A DNA stretch of 28,979 bases from Christensenella sp. UBA3700. GTDB taxonomy: Bacteria; Bacillota; Clostridia; Christensenellales; UBA3700. The notes under the pieces were generated by a model. That model did no database searches and was not told the DNA's origin. It was given only the letters and a program-made list of their open reading frames with translations. Below, one piece after another: positions 25,724 to 28,979 of the stretch. Made by a program: the position numbers and the translations under genes. How positions within the stretch are numbered: position 1 is the first letter of the stretch; each line of letters begins with the position of its first letter. The stretch lies in NCBI GenBank assembly GCA_002372775.1, contig DFIJ01000141.1:1-28979 (forward strand). The letters run 5' to 3'.

Positions 25724-27466
25724 ATGTCAAACGAAGAATTCGAGAAAATAGAGAATAAGGCTGAAACTAGTAGCGTAGCATCTGATGCTAGTGCTGTTAA
25801 AGTTAAAGAATCAGTTTGGAAAAATCCAAAGAAGAGAGCTTCAATTCTTGCAGCAATCGTTGTTGTTTCTATTATTGTCTTTTTCGTTCTTATTCTTTGG
25901 GCATATTTTTTTAAAATCAATTATCCAACAACAACTTTTACTTATAAAAACATCTCAGAATTAAAAAAGGATTATGTTTTAGACGATACAAATGAACGTA
26001 TAGATAGCTCTTGTATTGATTACGAAAGTTACCTGCATTCAGTAACTGACGTTTTATCAGTATTCAAACATAGTTATACATTATCTGAAGAAGGTGTTTT
26101 AGAAACTAATGATGCAGCTGCTAATACTGCAATTATTAAATCTATTTTAGAAGAAGCAACAGGCAGTATCGTTATTTACGTTGATGGTAATTATAAGATT
26201 AATCCAATCGAATTAAGAAGCAATACAACAATTGTAATCCAAGAGAACTGTTCGTTAATTGGACCTACATATGAAGAAAGTGTAGATAATAATATTTCAT
26301 TCACACTTAACGATACAACAATAGGATTATTATATGCTTTTGATAAAAACAACATTGCAATCTATGGTCCTGGATCAATAGTTTGTAATGGTACATCATA
26401 TACTAATGAGGCGGAAGATTCTTCTGTATTTGCTCCTCTTACAGAATTCAATGTTAAAGATAGGGTATTAGAAGCAAGAAAGAGAATTAGAAACGCTATA
26501 ACTTCAAATAGACCTCATGCTGTATATTTTAGTGAATGCAGCAACATAAAGTTTAATTCTTTCAAAATAGAAGATTCAGCAAACTGGACATGCAAACTTA
26601 TCGATTGCAATAAGATTAATATTGAAGATTTAGTTATAGATAATAATCTACATGTTGCTAATGCTGATGGTATTGATTTAGTAAGTTGTCAAGATGTAAA
26701 TATATTCCATTGCTTTATTGCAACAGCAGATGATGGCGTTTGCGTAAAAGCAGATGGTAGATTAAAGACTGAAGATATAAAAGTTAATTATTGCACAATT
26801 ATATCTATGGCTAATTGCTTTAAGATTGGAACTGAAACATATCAAGATGTTGAAAAAGTTGAGGTTCTAAATTGCTACTTTATGCTTCCAAAGGGAGTAT
26901 GTGGTGGATATGCTGGAGTATCTATAGAGTCAGCTGATGGTTCAAATATTTATGACGTAACAGTAGATAATATCTATATGAGCGGTATTAGTTCTCCATT
27001 CTTAATTTGGCTTGGCTCAAGAGGATTAGCTTCTGGTAAGTCTGAAACAGTTGGTTCTATCAAAAAGATTAAGATTACTAACATAACAAGTAATAATTGT
27101 GAATTACCAAGCGCAATCACAGGATGCCAATATGGTAGCGATATCTATAGAGTTAAAGATGTATTAATTGCAAACTTTGTTGCAAATTATAGAAATACTG
27201 CAGAGAAGTTAAGCGTAGGCGATCCTAAAGATGAAGATGGTATGAGCGGATATCCAGAAATTACAAGAGTTATCCATTTGTACTTCTTATCTCATGAGAA
27301 GAGCAAATATGACGATTTGCCAGTATATGGTTTATTTGCAAGACATGTAGATGGAATTGAGGTTAATAATATGAAGATTACCCCAAGAAGTTCATCAAAA
27401 TTAATAAGAGATAATATAACACAAGCAGCGAACAGAATTGATTGCTGGAATGTAGCTGTAAAATAG
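25724..27466 (+). CDS. Membrane-anchored GH28-type (polygalacturonase-like) protein
   Basis: The product is 580 residues. A cytosolic N-terminus of about 38 residues ending in Lys/Arg (KNPKKR) precedes one membrane segment (about 39-63) with no cleavage signal. This implies a type II protein with the catalytic domain outside. From about 125 on there is a right-handed beta-helix fold: a start resembling the DNTAAIQ region, IYGPGSI (213-219), many short Asn/Ile strands, then NADGID (313-318, Asp315), TADDGVCVKA (334-343, Asp336 and Asp337) and FKIGTET (366-372). These match the three catalytic aspartates of GH28. The His of the canonical GHG motif is not seen; the equivalent stretch reads MANCFKIGTE. 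The domain should act on pectin or a related uronic-acid glycan, but the substrate is uncertain because of that difference. Translation starts after AGGTAGG at 25714-25720. The LRR gene follows 11 bp downstream and shares the promoter. Confidence 0.85.
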   Translation: MSNEEFEKIENKAETSSVASDASAVKVKESVWKNPKKRASILAAIVVVSIIVFFVLILWAYFFKINYPTTTFTYKNISELKKDYVLDDTNERIDSSCIDYESYLHSVTDVLSVFKHSYTLSEEGVLETNDAAANTAIIKSILEEATGSIVIYVDGNYKINPIELRSNTTIVIQENCSLIGPTYEESVDNNISFTLNDTTIGLLYAFDKNNIAIYGPGSIVCNGTSYTNEAEDSSVFAPLTEFNVKDRVLEARKRIRNAITSNRPHAVYFSECSNIKFNSFKIEDSANWTCKLIDCNKINIEDLVIDNNLHVANADGIDLVSCQDVNIFHCFIATADDGVCVKADGRLKTEDIKVNYCTIISMANCFKIGTETYQDVEKVEVLNCYFMLPKGVCGGYAGVSIESADGSNIYDVTVDNIYMSGISSPFLIWLGSRGLASGKSETVGSIKKIKITNITSNNCELPSAITGCQYGSDIYRVKDVLIANFVANYRNTAEKLSVGDPKDEDGMSGYPEITRVIHLYFLSHEKSKYDDLPVYGLFARHVDGIEVNNMKITPRSSSKLIRDNITQAANRIDCWNVAVK

Positions 27467-27474
27467 AAAGGAAG
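27467..27474 (+). promoter_or_regulatory. Shine-Dalgarno of the LRR gene
   Basis: AAAGGAAG begins right after the TAG of the GH28-type gene, 3 nt before the ATG at 27478 (the AGG core is 6 nt away). It fixes the start of a gene that has no stop inside the window. Confidence 0.75.
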
Positions 27475-27477
27475 AAT

Positions 27478-28979
27478 ATGAAAAAATACTCAAAACAAAT
27501 TGCATTAGCAGTAATAATAGTATTAGCAGTTGTAATTACTGTTATTAGTGTTTATTTTAATTCATTAGAAAAAGATAAGGAATTCAAGTTAGGAGACTAT
27601 ACTGTAGTATCTGAAGGTTCAGGCGTATCTATCGTTTCATACAATGGTAGCGAAACTACTTTAACAATTCCTGCAAAAGTAGAAGGCAAGAAGATTGTTT
27701 CTATTGGAGAAAAAGCTTTTAATAGTTCATCAGTAACAGCATTGTCTTTTGCTAAAGACTCATCAATAGAGATTTCCGAAAATGCATTCTCTGGAAATAC
27801 AACTATTGTTTCTGTTACTTTACCAGATGGAATAAAGAGCGTACCAGATTATTGTTTCTATAATGCAACTTCACTTAAATATGTTTCAATGCCAGATTCA
27901 ATTACTTACATTGGTAATTATGCATTCTATGGCTGTAGCGCTTTAGGTACAGATATAGAAGCTAGTGAAGACACATATAAGTGGTATACACTTCCTTCTA
28001 GTCTTACAGAAATTTGTTCATATGCTTTCTATAACTGCCAAAAGCTTGATGGTATTTATGTACCAAAGTCATTAAAAGTTATTGGCGCTAGTGCATTTAG
28101 AGAATGTGCTTTACAAAAGATTGAATTAATACCTGGCAGCAATGAAACTGATTTAGGTATTACAACAATCGATCAATATGCTTTCTATAATACAAGTTTA
28201 TATTCAGTTGCTGAAGATGAATTATATTTCCCAAATCTAAAGACTATTGGAAAATATGCTTTTGCAAACGTTACAGGTAACAAGTTCTATTTTAGAGTTG
28301 CTCCAAGTGTAACTTCAATCGGAGATTATGCATTCTCTGGTTCTCAATTAAACACTTTAGTTTTTGAACAAGACAAGGATGATGAAACAATTACTTTAGG
28401 TTCAAATCTATGCTTTGCTTGTACATCACTAAAGAGTGTATCAATGAATGTTAGTAAGGTTAATAAGATTCCAGAAGGTATGTTCATGGGATGTACAAAC
28501 TTATTAACAACAAATGATTTAGTATTAAGCGAAGAGGTTGAATCAATTGGAAAAGGCGCTTTCAATTTATATGCATCATCTGCAACTGTAAGTAGTATCA
28601 CTCAAAGCAAAACAATCTTATTTGAAAGATCTACTATTGAAGGCAATACAGAAAAGGTCGGATATAACGAGTACTTCAGAATATTAAAACTTGAAGACTA
28701 CACAAAGACAAGTGGTTCAACATCTACATCAAAGTCTCATTTTGTTATCACAGACTTCGATATGAAGAAATTATATGCTTATGTTGGTTTATATTCAGAT
28801 TTAGATGGCTGCACATATAGATACAACAACACTGATGCAGAAGCATTCTGGTTCTTTAACTTAGATGTTAAGTGCACAGGATTAAATAGCAGCACTCTAA
28901 TGCAAATCGAAACAATTGGAGATTATGCTTTTGCTGGTGCTAGATTTACAAAGATTTGTTTACCTGGTTCTGTTAGATC
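27478..28979 (+). CDS. Membrane-anchored BspA-like leucine-rich-repeat protein, 3'-partial
   Basis: Five hundred codons are open to the right edge with no stop. The N-terminus MKKYSKQ is followed by a hydrophobic segment (about 8-27), serving as a signal anchor or uncleaved membrane segment. From about residue 70 there are some 13 LRR_5 (BspA/TpLRR) repeats with the core I-G-x-x-A-F-x-x-C-x-x-L, for example IGEKAF, IGNYAFYGC, ICSYAFYNC, IGASAFREC, IGKYAF and two IGDYAF near the end. Between repeats, linkers such as LPSSLTEI and APSVTSIG fit the L-P-x-S-V-x-x-I half of the unit. A break without repeats covers about 380-465, followed by another repeat. Such proteins bind host or other surface ligands; here the binding partner is unknown. 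It shares a transcript and a membrane-anchor layout with the GH28-type gene. Confidence 0.88.
   Translation, partial: MKKYSKQIALAVIIVLAVVITVISVYFNSLEKDKEFKLGDYTVVSEGSGVSIVSYNGSETTLTIPAKVEGKKIVSIGEKAFNSSSVTALSFAKDSSIEISENAFSGNTTIVSVTLPDGIKSVPDYCFYNATSLKYVSMPDSITYIGNYAFYGCSALGTDIEASEDTYKWYTLPSSLTEICSYAFYNCQKLDGIYVPKSLKVIGASAFRECALQKIELIPGSNETDLGITTIDQYAFYNTSLYSVAEDELYFPNLKTIGKYAFANVTGNKFYFRVAPSVTSIGDYAFSGSQLNTLVFEQDKDDETITLGSNLCFACTSLKSVSMNVSKVNKIPEGMFMGCTNLLTTNDLVLSEEVESIGKGAFNLYASSATVSSITQSKTILFERSTIEGNTEKVGYNEYFRILKLEDYTKTSGSTSTSKSHFVITDFDMKKLYAYVGLYSDLDGCTYRYNNTDAEAFWFFNLDVKCTGLNSSTLMQIETIGDYAFAGARFTKICLPGSVR

Noticed and set aside
1..28979. Alternative genetic code (TGA as Trp), suggested by no gene ending in TGA
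   Set aside because: No frame needs TGA as sense: reading frames of 500 to 3,400 codons are open with TGA as stop, and Trp is TGG. A TGA also follows the TAA of the first flavoprotein in frame.
27478..28979. CRISPR or DNA tandem repeats in the LRR gene
   Set aside because: The periodicity is at the protein level, with diverged DNA and no spacers of constant length.

Overview
The window is AT-rich, protein-dense DNA read entirely on the + strand. Arg is encoded mostly by AGA, the seven visible stops are TAA or TAG, and Shine-Dalgarno sites are strong (GGAGG). The proteins are long, secreted or membrane-anchored, and rich in Tyr, Asn, Asp and Thr. This suggests a low-GC member of the Bacillota (Clostridia-like, probably an uncultured gut lineage). 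That placement is inferred from composition and protein families; there is no rRNA or tRNA to test it. No mobile elements, CRISPR arrays, RNA genes or credible minus-strand genes were seen.

Region 1 (2-22916) is a surface-protein operon with gaps of 12-17 bp. It encodes a giant protein of more than 3,400 residues that is open at the left edge, then two tandem paralogues of 2,053 and 1,956 residues, then a 176-residue lipoprotein, and it closes with a 13-bp-stem terminator. The paralogues share one plan: signal peptide, GLUG-like beta-helix, Ig-like and MBG/YDG-like domains, and a C-terminal membrane segment with a basic tail but no LPXTG sortase signal. The giant protein has diverged modules of beta-sheet, hydrophobic helix and acidic linker, then Tyr-rich segments, then Ig-like domains carrying an NPYEY motif. 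It has no C-terminal anchor of its own.

Region 2 (22921-25648) encodes two flavoproteins that overlap by 17 bp: a HI0933/YhiN-type (COG2081) protein and a COG2509-type FAD-dependent dehydrogenase. The first has TATAAT only 6 nt before its ATG and no ribosome binding site, so it may be a leaderless start.

Region 3 (25671-28979) starts with a clear extended -10 promoter. It drives a membrane-anchored GH28-type (polygalacturonase-like) protein and then a membrane-anchored BspA-like leucine-rich-repeat protein cut by the right edge.

Regions 1 and 3 together describe a cell investing in a large proteinaceous and glycan-active surface. The flavoproteins look like an unrelated housekeeping pair. 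The least explained parts are the modular half of the giant protein and a short Tyr-rich module shared between different giant proteins.
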